From contig KV424024.1 in assembly GCA_001632435.1 (NCBI GenBank), positions 46,279-110,278 of the forward strand: a stretch of DNA of 64,000 bases, read 5' to 3'. This DNA comes from Calocera cornea HHB12733. Its lineage: Eukaryota; Basidiomycota; Dacrymycetes; Dacrymycetales; Dacrymycetaceae. Position 1 is the stretch's first letter, and each line of letters starts with the position of its first letter. A model generated the notes under the pieces. That model was not told where the DNA came from, ran no database searches, and saw only the letters and a program-made list of their open reading frames with translations. A program made the translations under genes and the position numbers. Below, piece after piece: positions 24,451 through 36,461 of this stretch.

Positions 24451-25355
24451 ATGGCTTCCATTTCCTACTTCGTAACAGGCGCCAGTCGAGGCTTAGGGTT
24501 GGAGTTCGTCAAGCAGCTTGTAGACGGCATGTTCTAGACTACAATGTACTTTCTGAGCAGTGCCTACAGCTCGCTCGACCAAATACGAAGGTCGTGGCAA
24601 CGGCCCGTGCTCCGAGTGCTCTACCCGATCTGGTTGCCATTCAAGACAGCACGCCTACCGAACGCCTTCTCGTCCTGCAATACGACGCGACGGACTTCCA
24701 GGCTGCAGCAAGCGTTGTTCATCAAGCATCCGAATTTCTGGAGAACAAGCTCGACATTTTGATAGCCAATGCCGGCACCGTGTTCCAGCGCGGTGTCGAT
24801 TTTGAACACCGGTAAGCGACCGCAAGCTAAACCTATGCGCGTGAACGACATCACTGATAATGTCGCAGCGATTGGGAAAAGGCAGTAGAAACGCTTACAG
24901 TGAATTCTGTAGCACCGTTTGTGCTGATGCAAGCGTTGTTGCCTCTCATGCGCAATGGTAGCCAGAAGAAAGCGTTATTCGTCTCGTCTCGCCAAGCATC
25001 GTTCGAACTGACACAGTATGCTGTGAAGTCGGCACTCCCACCAGAATCCTGGCATCCAGACTATAACGTTTCCAAGGCGGCTCTGAATATGGCTGTTCTC
25101 AAGTTCGGTCAGGAGCTAAAGGAGGATGGATTCATTTGATCCCCATGTCACCCGGTTAGCAACGTGTGACTACATGACGAGGCTCGCTTCTGACCTTGTC
25201 CGACTGAAGGTTGGGTCCGTACACGAGGTGGAGGTGACAATGCCCCTATTATGCCACCCGAGTCTATCCACGGCATGCTGGAATACCTTGATCGAGTGAC
25301 CATAGAGGACACCACGAAGTTTGTTGACTATCAAGGAAAGCTTATGCCATGGTAA
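24451..25355 (+). pseudogene. Short-chain dehydrogenase/reductase, single frameshift
   Basis: SDR enzymes are NAD(P)-dependent oxidoreductases with a Rossmann fold. ATG 24451 opens SYFVTGASRGLGLEFVKQL, the TGxxxGxG cofactor motif. Splicing gives LARPNTKVVATARAP. ILIANAGTV is the NAG motif. After a second intron come RDWEKAVETLTVNSVAPFV and, further on, the active-site YNVSKAALN (YxxxK). The frame then breaks: after KEDGFI a TGA appears at 25137-25139, while the expected continuation (IPMSPGWVRTRGGGDNA, with an intron starting at the GTTAGC near 25157) lies one base out of phase. The rest is intact to the stop at 25353-25355 (EDTTKFVDYQGKLMPW). One base missing near 25136 explains everything, so this is either a very young pseudogene or an assembly error. 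The substrate is unknown. Confidence 0.82.
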
Positions 25356-25647
25356 CGGTATACGCCTTCTCCTAGAATATGACAGCAGTTTCAAATACGA
25401 GTAAATGACGTTGGATACTGTTATGTATGTTTATATCATTGTCGAACGCCTGATAGACAGTTAAACAACTGCCGCATAAGTACTTTAGAGGGCGATCGGA
25501 GTCGTCGTCAACAGAAGAGTCACTGATGGCGGAAGTAAATCGACGCTGGCCTGGTCAGGGACCACAATAACCCTGCGTAGAACGGGTATACTCTGGCGGG
25601 TGCCATCCGCTTTCCGCGACTACCTCCCTTCAGACTTGCCGTGCCCG

Positions 25648-28600
25648 ATGCCGCCGAAGGGGAAAAGGCGCGGAGGTCCTCCTCAACCACGCCCTCTTAG
25701 TCCGACTCTAGCTCGGAAGCGCAAGCGCGGATCAGAAGACGAGCCCTCACCTCCATCTCGATGGAGTTGGGTCAAGCTCGATGTGAAGGCCGCCGACCAG
25801 ATCAACCCGAAGCATATGGCGTGGTCATGTGGATTTGCGGAGGAAAGTGGATATACGGCTTGCGTTAATAAGTGGTCGAAGGAAGCCAAGAGCAAGGAAG
25901 ACAAGCGGAAGGGGAAGGAGGTCGACACTCTGCCGGTGGAGCAGGTACCGAAGACAGAGGAGACTCAGAAGTCAGACGTCATCGACTTGACTGCGCCAGC
26001 ACCGTGCGACAAGAAGAAGTGCCGTGATAATCCGAACTGCCTCAACCACCTTGGCCAAGAGGCATGGGAAGACGAAGGTGCGTACCAACCTGCGCGGACG
26101 CCGGGTTACACTGATGCACCCGCATAGAGGAGGCGCGGCAGGCATTCCTCAAGGTCGCAAAGCTGGGATTTGATCCTAGAGAACTGAACAGAGATATGGA
26201 TATTCCAGTGGGACTTCGGGTGCGTCAGGGATTTCACAGGCCTTTGTGCGTGATGACTGACCGACATACAGAACCTCGGTGCCACTTGTTATGCGAACGC
26301 CTTCATTCAGGTATGTATAGCGCCCTGCCTGTCATGTACAATACTTAATCCACCACAGGTTTGGTTTCAGGACTTGGCGTTTCGTACGGGCGTGTATGCC
26401 TGTAAGCCAACGGCCCCGGAAGGAAAGCTACTGGAGGTGCGCCGCTAGAGCACGAGACGAGCGCATATATCTGACCCTTGACAGGATGCACCTCTCTTTC
26501 AGCTTCAGGTCACATTTGCTGCCCTACAACAGTGTCGTCAGAACGTGTACAATCCCATCAAACTTGTCGAAAGTCTAGGGTTACGCACTTCCGAACAACA
26601 AGACGCTACTGAGTATGTACCACTATACTCGGGCCCAATCGGAAGACCGCTCACAAGCTCCCAGATTTGGAAAATTGTTCATGAACCTGTTAGGGGAGCA
26701 GTTCCAGCTTCAAGATGCGCCATCAGTTAAAACACTCCTTCGAGACCAGTTCGAAGGTCATCTGACGTACTGCACCACCTGCAAGGGATGCAACCACACT
26801 TCGGAGCGAGACAGTCCTTTCCTTGAGCTCGAGCTCAACCTTGGGCCAAAGTCTCACTTGGAGGAGCGGATCCTCGAGGTTCTGCAGAAGGAGGAGCTCA
26901 CTGGCGACAACAAGTACATGTGCTCGCGTTGCGATTCGCTAAACGACGCGACTCGATGGGTGAAGCTACGCGACTGCCCTTCGGTACTTCACTTCTCCTT
27001 GATGCGATTCGTTTACGACGTCAGGACATACGAACGGAAGAAGTCAAAAAAGGTCATTCAGTTTCCGTTGACTCTGAACATGCGCCCCTTCATTAGCGGA
27101 GGCGCGGTCATGGACGACCAGATCTACGAGCTGCGCGGCGTCCTACTGCATCGTGGCGCTAGCGCCTACCATGGCCACTACGTGGCCCAAGCCTTTGACT
27201 TGACCAAACAACAGTGGTTCGAATTCAATGATGAGGACGTCACACCGATCGACAAAGTCATGGAAGGACAAGCAGGGAGTGGCGGTGCTGAAACCAGCAA
27301 ATCGTCGCAGACTCTCGGAAAGAGGAAGACCCCGTCGACGAGCTACAAGAGGGAGACTGGTAGTAGTAAACGGTCAAAGTCTGCCGACGGTAACGAGAGG
27401 CAAGCTTATTGCCTATAGCTTGCGGTTTCTAACTGACGGTTGTTCAGTGATGAGTCCCCCATAAGAAAGGGGAAGAAAAAGACAACCAACATCATTGAAC
27501 TATCGGATGATGAGATCGAAGAAGAGGCGGAGCAACCTGCAAGCTCACCAACGCGCAGCATGCTTCCGACATACTCACGTTCAAAGGACGCATACATGTT
27601 GATCTATGCACGCCGCGATGTGAACGCTGTGAAGCGCATTGCTGATGCTGGGACTTCCGAAGAATTCGCTGGCTCATCTGAAGGCGACCACAAACTTCCT
27701 CTCATTCCGCAACCTCCGCCAGACGCCGTCGAAGAAGTCAATCGCATTAACGACGAGCACGACCGCAGTTGTCAGGAATACATGAAACGGTGCGAAACTT
27801 GGCACATCTCCAGTAAGGTCCCTTAACTTATCCCTCCCAGAGAGCAAGTTGTCCTGGACCTATTCGCTCAGGTTCGGGCTATGAAGCAGGAGGTATATGA
27901 GAACTGGCATATTCAGAGTCATGACGATGTAAGCTCGTTTCACAGTATTTCTCACCTTTATTATACTCACGGACAGTAGGATTCCATAGTCGTAAAGGCG
28001 GATGACTTGAAGAAATGGCTTGGACAAGGCATCGACTTGCCAAAACAGGTCGCCAAACCGAAAGACGAGGACATCGAGATAATCGAATCCGCTGAAGGAG
28101 AAGGCCCTTCGAATGAGGCAGACATTGAAACCAATACTCCCGAAGACTCTGCAGAAACGCCGATGGCAGTTGACCCGTCAACATTCATGGTAGACGCGGA
28201 GACAACGATCAGTATTACACCACTGATATCCACGGAGACAGACACAGAGCACAACTTGTCCGATGCAGATTCCGCTAGGACATTGGTGTCTTCTCCACCG
28301 GCAATCGGACCTACCGCTCTGAACACGAATTGGCTGCAGGGAACGATCACTGCTGACTCCCTTTGCGACCACGGCCTTATTGTGCCTCCGGCAAATACAC
28401 TCAAGCGCATCAGGAAATCCACGTATGAGCGACTGCTCTCACTTGGCGTTCACTTTGAGCCTGCGCTGGCACATACCGAAGTGTGTTCAACGTGCACCGA
28501 GAGGATCCTCTTCGGTGCGCCAATCACGCAGTCGTCCCTGTACTGTGTTTATTGACCTCATATGTAGAGCACATATACGCCGTGCGGCATCCTGAACAAG

Positions 28601-30371
28601 TGAAGCTTTTCAACGACCGCAATATCCACTATGCAGCAGAAGATGTCGCGTTCTGGATATCGAAGCCATGGCTGAGAGGTGCGTGTTTGGCTAATGCCGC
28701 GAACATGCCATCTGATGCAGTATTCAGACTGGTCGAATACGCGTCCTAAGATGCATGTAGAAGGACAACCCGATCCAGCACCAAATGCAAATCCGTGGAA
28801 GAGCGACGTTGTGTGCGAGCATGGAGATCTGACATTGTCAGAGAAGGACAGAAAGGTCATCTCCGTTGACGTACGAGCTTATTTCCTTGTGACGCATATT
28901 GCCATGTTGATCTTCTCCAGGCGTATCGGATGCTGCGCTCAATATACCCCGATTGGCAGCCGTTCTCCACCGCACATGACGTATGTCCCGTATGCGAAGC
29001 AGTCGCTACTGAAACGTCTGGCCTTCGCGAGGATCTCCGAAAAGCTGCGGAACAAGAGAAAGCTCGCCTCAAGTCCATGTTCACAACGAATCCATTGGCC
29101 AATCGCCCAGTTTCTCTAATTGAAGGTTTCGCCTATGCAGTTGTCCCTTCTTCTTTCATGCGAGCCTGGCGGTCGTGGCTCATTCATCCCACGTATGACC
29201 CGCGACCCGCAACCTTGGATACTTCGATGTTTTTTTGTCAGCACGATAAGCTCTACTTCGACCCCAACGAGGCGGTCGACATGGAAGACATCGACCTGGT
29301 GGTGATCAAGGAGAACGAATGGAAAATTCTGAGCGAACTTTACCCCACTAGCAACAACATGATCCGTCTGGAACCGACAACCCATATTGATGAAGACGAA
29401 ACCGTCCGCAACCTCGTGGCTTGTAACCATGAGGTTTGCAAGGATTGCCGACGTGAAAGGTAGGTCATGCGTGCTGTGATAGAGTTTCGCTGATAGTTTT
29501 ACGCTATAGGAAATCCGCTTTCGAGGAGGCTCCAGTCATCATCTACTTCATGGACATCACAGACCCCCTTCCCATTGGAGAAACAACTGCAACAGACCAA
29601 GAAAAGCCTCCTTCAGACGGGAACGACGATCTTGACATCGTTACCGTTACCAGCAAGGCGGGTACTTCGTCGTCTCCCGTGAAGTCGGAATCTACGTTGG
29701 ACGCGTACGGGTACGGCAATGGGAGTAACTTCGAGGGTGGTGTGCGCAAATCGAAGCGCCTCCGACAGACAAGGCAGCGAGGTATCAAGAAGACCATCAC
29801 TATCCGGAAGGGAGATTCGGTGAAGGAAATAAAAGTTCAGGTTAGCATCCGAACAACAATCTCTCTACAATGTCTTACACATGTTCAGTTGTTCGAGCTA
29901 TTCTCCTTGCCGACAATTTATCAGCGTCTATTCCACGGTGGTCGTGAGATCACAGAACTCAACGAGAAAACTGTCGCCGAACTCGGCATACTGGCACAAG
30001 ATACCATCTCCCTTCTTGAGGTCAAGCCTATCGACGAAGATGACGATAGAGAGGGTCGCGCGAAGAAGAAGCGACGCGAAGAGGGACGAGGCTTCGGTGG
30101 TACCCTTCTCAGTGGAGGCGCCACTGCTTCAACGACGACGATACCTCCAACAACCGATACCACTGACTCTGAGAAACCTGACTCGATGGATTCGTTCTAT
30201 GCTCGAGATGTTGCCGACGCGCTCGCTCTTCCTTCGAGGCCGCCCGACTCTAAGGCTGAGACGGACCTCGCCGACTTCGACGAGGGCATTCAGTGTACGA
30301 CTTGCACATTCATTAATCCGATAGGAGTGTCTTGTTGCACTATGTGCGAGAACCTCTTTCCTGCTGCATAA
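25648..30371 (+). CDS. USP48-like ubiquitin-specific protease
   Basis: USP-type cysteine proteases remove ubiquitin from proteins. I chose ATG 25648 (MPPKGKRRGG, a basic start resembling a nuclear signal) because the longer frame to the left lacks an ATG. The region before the catalytic domain has the USP48-like KKCRDNPNCLNHLG. The Cys box is GLRNLGATCYANAFIQ (around 26270-26320, interrupted by introns) and the His box is GASAYHGHYVAQAFD near 27165. In the finger between them, CTTCKGC and CSRC look metal-binding. The middle is acidic and low complexity. The C-terminal region carries a ubiquitin-like fold (IYQRLFHGGREITELNEKTVAELGI) and a RanBP2-type zinc finger (CTTCTFINP with CTMCENLF) ending at 30371. 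At least nine introns are needed, and their exact ends in the central part are less certain. It converges with LUC7. Confidence 0.9.
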
Positions 30372-30556
30372 TGTGTTTCTACCCCAATCGCTTCCAAACC
30401 TCACTGTACCATCACCCTTGCGGTTCGACCACTTTGTATCATAGCCAAGTTTCATTGTACTCGTAGCAGCATAATCGACCTGGCAGTACGTGCATTATAC
30501 AGGGGAGCCACAACCCGTAAGACAGGAGGAAGGGCCAGAAAGTAGATGGTAAACGA

Positions 30557-31738
30557 CTATGGACGACGGCGAGGCGAGCGCGAACGCTCTCTATCTCTGC
30601 GAGAGCTGTCTCGTTCCCTGCTATCCTTGGGGTCAGTTCCTAACTCGGTAGGCTCCTTCTCACGAACGTACTCATGACGAGAATAAGATGAATGCCTATC
30701 ATCTCTGTCCCTCCTGTCCCGATCATCCCGATACCGGTCACCGCGATCCTTCTCGCCACGATAGTCACGGTCCCTGTCTCCTCCCCTCTCCCTCTCCCTG
30801 TCGCGGTCACGGCTCGAGTAATCTCCATTCCTCTCGCCGCGGAAGTCCTTGTCGCCCGATCTCGGGGCGCTCGGGGCGACGGGCGGAGGACCATTGGGTG
30901 GTGCGGAGCCGTTCAGGCCAGGCATGGGAGGACCGCCGTTCATGGCTGGGGGTGCGGGGCCATTCGCACGGGCGCGACGCTCCTGGTTGACCTTCTCCAG
31001 CATCTGACGCAGTTCGTGGTAGCCGAGATGCATCTTCCCGCCGAAATGGTCGGCCAGACGACGATCGGAGTCGAGCACGGACAGATAGGCGCCGCACACT
31101 TCGCAGACGCGTAATTTTTGGTGGCCGGAGGCGCCGGACGTCTCCGTCAGTTGCTGTAGTTCACGCTGGATGATATGTCAGCACAATGTCCGAAGTGGTA
31201 GATGCACTATACACACCTCCTTCTCGGTCTTCTCCGCCTTCAATGCCTCGACAGCCGCCAACTCCTGCATGGACTTCTCGACCTCTCCCGCCTCTCCAAG
31301 CTGCTCGATCTTCTCGGTACCACCCTGGATGGCGAGTTCAATCTCGCCGATTTCCCTCATCAAGTTGGTGGTCTTCGCATTCTCCTCGGGAGTCTTCTCG
31401 AGCCTCCTGTGCGCAGCACGGATACGCCTGTCGCACTCGTCCACGAACTGGAAGATGTTGCTCTCGTACTCGCGCTGGAAGCGCTCGAAGATGGGGTTCG
31501 ACGGGTCCTTCTCCTTCGCCGCAACAAACTCGGTCTTGAGCTTTTCGAGATGGGACTTGGGACAGGGCCCGAGGTCCATTTTGGTGTTGGTGAAGAGGGT
31601 GTGGGGGCAGGTGCCGCACAGGAAGTTGCGGCATACTTTCTCGTCCTCCCAGTTGATGTTCTGCGGCACGGAGCCCATCGCTTCAGGGCCCATCATCTGC
31701 TCCAGCAGCTTGCGCTGCATCTCGGCGAGGCGACCCAT
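30557..31738 (-). CDS. LUC7: LUC7-like U1 snRNP splicing factor
   Basis: LUC7 is a U1 snRNP component that helps choose 5' splice sites. ATG 31738 gives the family's N-terminus (LAEMQRKLLEQMMGPEA), the first zinc finger (CRNFLCGTCPHTLF through CPKSH), then a long coiled coil (residues about 90-180). An intron near 31140-31200 rejoins the second zinc finger (LRVCEVCGAYLSVLDSD with HFGGKMHLGY). The C-terminus is an Arg/Asp/Ser/Glu-rich RS-like tail ending RSPRRRP at 30557, usual for higher-eukaryote and basidiomycete members and absent in budding yeast. Length is about 370 residues. It lies head to head with the first DUF7918-like gene. Confidence 0.95.
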
Positions 31739-32370
31739 GTTGTCAAGCTGGACTCTTCAGGAGGTAGGTGATGGTAGGTGTATGCGAATGGTTGACTAAA
31801 GGCGGCGTGGTGGTGGTGGACTTGACGCGCGGGGGGGAAGTGGGTGGTCAGTCGAGTTCCAGGCGCTTCTTCACCGCCACCAGGTTGCCTCCGGCCTTGT
31901 CCCCCTCCAAGAGAAGAGAAAAGCGCGCAGTGATGGCTTTGAGGAGCGACTCGGACGACGGACGCAAGTGACCGTTCTAGCATCCGGCCATAATGATCAC
32001 CCGTTGCTTCCCGTCCACGCTTTGTGAACCTCTCCAATAAGGCCATATCTACTGCAAACCACTTGATGAAGGAGATGGCTTTGTTGACAACTCTTTGTGG
32101 CTTTCTTTCTCTGCCGTCGGTATGCGCACCGCACTGCAAGGGTCACCGGCCGACATGGCCTTGCATACGTGGTGTGTGACGAATGGTGCTCTGTGGCGGG
32201 CACGCGGCGATATTGCGGTCGACGCGTATATACTCTGCACACCCAATGGGCCACAATGCTATTTAACGGCGACATCAGGCTTCTCGACTGATAACATCGG
32301 TTCATCCCCTTCCCGTCGGAATCCTTGATCTCGAAGAAACCTCGTATTACCCAGACACCTGTTTCTTACC
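31739..32370. promoter_or_regulatory. Shared divergent promoter region
   Basis: This 632-base spacer separates the start codons of LUC7 (reading left) and the first DUF7918-like gene (reading right), so it must contain both promoters. No individual element could be assigned. Confidence 0.5.
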
Positions 32371-33494
32371 ATGTTCTGCAACGGCTTTGAAGTATGGTTA
32401 GAGGTAGAAGGCAAGCGCATGCTCGAGCACAAGCCTAGTGTCCCGGAACAAAGCAAGCCTGGCCAATTCAAGACAACATGTTACGTGCTGTCGGAGCCTG
32501 GCAAGGTACGTGATCCATCGAACAATATATCCATGTAACATCTGATCAAGTATTCAGACCTTCCGCATCTGGGGCAAACATCATCTCGAGCAGTCGGCAA
32601 GCAAGGGTCCAAAGCGGCAGGTCCTCACCGTCATGATCAACCTGAATGAAGTCTGCAAGATCTACTCCGAAGATAGCGAACGTCAGACAGCATGGCGCTG
32701 GGCTACAGGTGCCGAGATCATGAGCTCCAAAGCTCCTGGGGGCACGCCGGGGTTCGTATTTGAGAACGCTCCTCCTTCTCGTTCGTCATATCTCTTATTT
32801 ATCCTCGCACTGGCATTGATAAGCTTCTCAGCTTCTCGCAACCCTTCTTCCGGCAAGATTACCGAACGCAGCATCGCAGTCACCATCCGTCCGGAAGTTG
32901 GCCGCCGAGTCTACGAGGACGAGGCAACAACCCAAGCCGATGACTGCGAGACTGGCAAGGACGAGTACGGGCGCGCGTACCGAGAAGTGTGGAAGCAAGA
33001 TGGCGACGAGCGCTGCTTCACTTTTCACCCGGCCTCATTCTGTAAGTGCATATATGCGTCAAACGTGAACATCACTGATGTGACTGCAGTTGATCTTCAG
33101 CTTGGCGGAGTTCTGCCTTCTACACATGTGGTGTATCTGGAAAACTACGCGCTCAAGGTGAATAGCTACAGCCTGCGATCGTCTGCGGATCACTCATCCG
33201 ATTGAACAGGAGCAGAACGCGGTGTGTCAGAAGCAGGGAGAACGACTGGTAGAGCACAATCAAGCGCTTGAAGACTCGTTGAAGCGCACGAACAAGCTCA
33301 TGGAGACGCTGCTAGAGGACAAGGAGACGTTGCTCAAAGAGAGGACGGCACTGGTAGCAGAGCGAGATGCGCTTGTGGCAGAAGCACGCCGGATCTTGGC
33401 GGAGATAGCAAAGCTCAGAACGAGTGAGGGTGACTCCGCTCAACAGTCAGAGGATGCGGCGGCAGCGGATCCTAGGAAACGTAGGCGGTCCTGA
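32371..33494 (+). CDS. DUF7918-like protein, copy A (intact)
   Basis: This is the clearest member of a family repeated six times in the window. ATG 32371 gives the N-terminal module (GFEVWLEVEGKRMLEHK, then CYVLSEPGK). An intron after GK rejoins TFRIWGKHHLEQ. A hydrophobic stretch follows, then the central block SIAVTIRPEVGRRVYEDEA, KDEYGRAYREVWKQDG and FTFHPASF. Two introns later comes LGGVLPSTHVVYLENYALK, and a coiled coil (about 90 residues, heptad-rich) ends in a basic PRKRRRS tail, which could be a nuclear signal. Length is about 340 residues. The function is not known to me; the DUF7918 name is recalled from the N-terminal pattern in agaricomycete proteins and was not checked. The gene is intact. 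Confidence 0.72.
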
Positions 33495-33914
33495 TCTGAT
33501 ATGGAAGACGCAGTGCAGACTGCAGGGGACAATACCTCATGTTGACCAGTGACGAGGAATTCTTTTGATCTGTATGCATAACTAGGGCAGTGCAGGCCTT
33601 TATATATGTTGGACCGTAGCCACTGTTACGGATCACATTACGCCTGTCTACAAGGCACACTATTTGGCCACGAGTGTATGCCTCCTGGATGACTGCGGTA
33701 TGAAGAGAAGTGCTAGCTGCTTCAGCGTAAGACTGGCTGGTCATCTGACAAGCATAATACGCCTCGCGAAATGGGGTGCACCGCTTAACGAATGGTGCAA
33801 ACCCATATAGAAAGCGCTCGTCGCGTCGCGTCGCGTCATGTCTTTTCTCTTCCACCACCTGTGTTCGTCCCCAGACGTCCCCGCTCGTTCCCAGTTCACC
33901 TCTCTAAGACCGCA
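33495..33914. other. Spacer between copies A and B, with CGCGT repeats
   Basis: This 420-base spacer holds the 3' UTR of copy A and the promoter of copy B. A short tandem CGCGT run lies at about 33822-33837, some 80 bases before the ATG of copy B. Nothing else is recognisable. Confidence 0.5.
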
Positions 33915-35089
33915 ATGCCTACTCTCAGTATTTACGAAGTCTCGCTTCACGTGGACGGCAAGCCGATGAAGGAGTACACTGTCAACAGGAGTGATGATGA
34001 GATTGAGGTGGTGGAGGCCGACGATGTTACTCGCTGCTATGTTATCTCCGAAACTGACAAGGTGCGTTAATCTGGAGCTGACCAGGGCATTGATTAATCA
34101 TCTCCGCTATCATCCCCTTTAGAGGTTTGTCCTGCGTGTCAGCCAAGCACAAGCGCCTCCTGTTTACACCGACATGGTTGTCTCACTGTCTTTTGATGAA
34201 TGTACCTTCACCTTTGGGGTGCAGAACCGTCTCTGCACGAAAGGCGCCTAGTTTCTGGACATTCTCTGAACCCTCGGATGCTTGGGGTGTGCACGACACG
34301 GCGACTACACGGTCTAAGTTTCCTTCAGTAACGTTGCTATGCAAGGTATGCACGTCCGTCGCTTCTGAGGCGTGTTAATGATCACATTCTTAGCTGCCAT
34401 CGGCCAAGAAAGCAAACGACTTCAAGGGGCAATAGTGGTCACGGTATAGCCTGGAAAATATCGCAGCTATCGGTACACGGGCTCTTCCATCATATGCAGA
34501 AAGCCGCTTGCTATCGGACCAGAGAATGATCCGCAGCAGTCACACACAAGTGCAGGACTTCTTGAAGTCAATAAGAAGGAGCATGCGATGAGAGATCACT
34601 GCGTTGTGTACGTCACTACCTCTTAAGCCGGATAAACTTGTGGAGAGGAGCTCACCCCGTCCATCCAGACTCAAACAGACCGCTGTATCATCTACCACGT
34701 TCAACTAGGACCTCTCAGTATCAGAGCCGGAAACGTCCTCGGGGGACAAAGATGAAGTCGCTGATGGCAAATTGACCTATTTCCATCCGATGGGCCACGT
34801 GTACACCTACATCTTCCACTACAACTCCTTCCGTAAGCGCTTTGAAGAGCTTTTGAAGGGAATAGAACTGGCAGATTTAACAGTTCCTCTCAGGTTAATT
34901 GCAAGCCAGCGGTATTATTCCAACCAGCGAAGATATCGACCCTGAGAACAGCCATTTGCAAGTGAGTTTCTGATGGCAGGAGCTCCACTGCATACCACTC
35001 ATGGACTTTTAGGAGGAACTCGCAAGGCTCAAGTCGGCCCTCCACATCAGCAAATTCGGTTTCGCTCGTGGAGACCTGGTTTCAGCTCC

Positions 35090-35102
35090 GTTCGATTTGG
35101 GG
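35090..35102 (+). repeat. GTTCGATTTGGGG word, exact copy 1
   Basis: Exact 13-base match in the decayed 3' end of copy B. If read in that gene's frame it encodes FDLG. Confidence 0.85.
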
Positions 35103-35261
35103 ATGCGCGGCGAGGCGCGCTCCTTGGTCCCTGAGACTAGTGTAGCGTCCAGGCGCGTCGGTTCCGTCCTGCATGTCTCACTGGGTGGGCAGTTTGCTCC
35201 TGTGCGCTCCCCGTCTGTCCAGCAAAGTGACCTGATCTCCTCATGTCTCATTGCGCGGGGG

Positions 35262-35274
35262 GTTCGATTTGGGG
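35262..35274 (+). repeat. GTTCGATTTGGGG word, exact copy 2
   Basis: Exact match in the same orientation, 172 bases after copy 1. Confidence 0.85.
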
Positions 35275-35418
35275 TTGTGTGAGCTGAAGTGTGGCCCGTT
35301 CTGCTGCCCTTCTCCCCGGCATCCTAGCTAGCATATAGTAAGCGCTTAGAATAGGGTTATCGTAGCGAACCAGATCTGTTCTGTACTCAATAGGACGTTC
35401 AATTGTTGGCGCATCGGT

Positions 35419-35431
35419 GTTCGATTTGGGG
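35419..35431 (+). repeat. GTTCGATTTGGGG word, exact copy 3
   Basis: Exact match in the same orientation, 157 bases after copy 2, in the spacer before the next gene. Confidence 0.85.
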
Positions 35432-35564
35432 CTGGGTTCCCAGGTAAGCCGTGAACATTACAACGAACATGATGCTACTACTATGTGGAACAAAAACTAC
35501 ACGGCGATTTCTTCATGATGCATATTGACGTACATTGAACTGACCATCATGTACAGTTTCTTCC

Positions 35565-36461
35565 TTAGTACCCCTCCTCGCTGCCTTCTTCTTCACTGAT
35601 CCCGCGGCTTTCCTGCGTACTCTTGGTGCTGGAATCGGATGAATCATCGGATGAATCGTTGAAGTGCAGGCTACCACACGCAGTCAGAAAACCAGAAGTT
35701 GAGCTGCTCCACAAGTCGATTTCCTTTCCCAGCAGCGTGTGATTCCACTTCAAGATATCGACCTCGCGTTGGATAAGGAATGCATCGTGCTTGATCTTGA
35801 TCCAGCGGCGAATCTTCGACTTGGCTCTTGCAGACCTGTTTGCCGTCTCCGCCAGAACGTTCACCTGCATCCCGTTCAGCCCTGCAAGGTTGGGCTGCGG
35901 GCGATCAACAACCCCGCGGACAGTCTCGATGTTTGCAGCAAGATCTTGCAGAAGCGTATTCGTGATAGTGGTCGTCAGTGCATTCGTCTTTGGGATGCCC
36001 GAGCGGTAGTCCTTCATAATGCGCTTGTCGCGTCTCACGCGCACGAAGTCCAAGTCCTCCTTGATCTGCTGACGCATATGCTGTTTCTCGATGAGTAGAT
36101 CGTCAAGTTCGTTTTGAGCATCCTCGATTAGATTATGCAGGTTCTCTTCCCGAACAGTTCGAATGTCAACAAGCCATCCCCTCTCCTTTTCAAGACGTCC
36201 TTTGTCGTTGGCAGCGCGCAGCTTAGCATCGTACTTGGAGAGGAACCATTTAAGCAACGCCCATTGAAGTCCCACCACACTATAGCGTTCATCATCGATC
36301 CCAAAGAAGGATAGCTGTCCATACGGGTAGCGCGTCCACGTAGCTGCGGAAGGAACGACGGAGGGTTCGACAGGTTGCAGCTCAAGTGAATATGCCGTGA
36401 ACGTCAAGGGTGCGGTCTCTCCCGCGAGATTGGCCAGGATGTACGGATACCGTTCGGACAT
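35565..36461 (-). CDS. Hypothetical coiled-coil protein
   Basis: A single open frame from ATG 36461 (MSERYPYILANLAGE) gives about 298 residues; an extension upstream lacks an ATG. The N-terminal third is mixed, with YPYGQLSFFGIDDERY. The middle is charged and helical (LIEDAQNELDDLLIEKQHM, then DFVRVRRDKRIMKDY), and a Ser/Asp/Glu-rich tail follows. No signal peptide, membrane segment or catalytic motif is visible. It is divergent from the gene starting at 36938, and a variant of the recurrent word (36849-36861) lies in their shared promoter. I do not recognise the family. Confidence 0.6.
   Translation of the reverse strand: MSERYPYILANLAGETAPLTFTAYSLELQPVEPSVVPSAATWTRYPYGQLSFFGIDDERYSVVGLQWALLKWFLSKYDAKLRAANDKGRLEKERGWLVDIRTVREENLHNLIEDAQNELDDLLIEKQHMRQQIKEDLDFVRVRRDKRIMKDYRSGIPKTNALTTTITNTLLQDLAANIETVRGVVDRPQPNLAGLNGMQVNVLAETANRSARAKSKIRRWIKIKHDAFLIQREVDILKWNHTLLGKEIDLWSSSTSGFLTACGSLHFNDSSDDSSDSSTKSTQESRGISEEEGSEEGY

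Larger units (their letters stand above)
33915..35282 (+). pseudogene. DUF7918-like copy B, decayed
   Basis: ATG 33915 opens YEVSLHVDGKPMKEYTV and RCYVISETDK. The usual intron after K rejoins RFVLRVSQAQAPP. The frame then meets TAG at 34249-34251, while similarity to copy D resumes in another frame (SDAWGVHDT). A second lesion follows: in the block LQGAIVVTV-PGKYRS a TAG at 34447-34449 replaces the Trp that copy D has at that place (VRLWPGNYR). Later exons still align (DHCVV, VYTYIFHYNSF, SGIIPTSEDIDPE). The coiled coil is lost: after EELARLKSALH the sequence runs into DNA carrying two copies of the GTTCGATTTGGGG word. With at least one frameshift and one nonsense change I call it a pseudogene. 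The end point is approximate. Confidence 0.68.
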
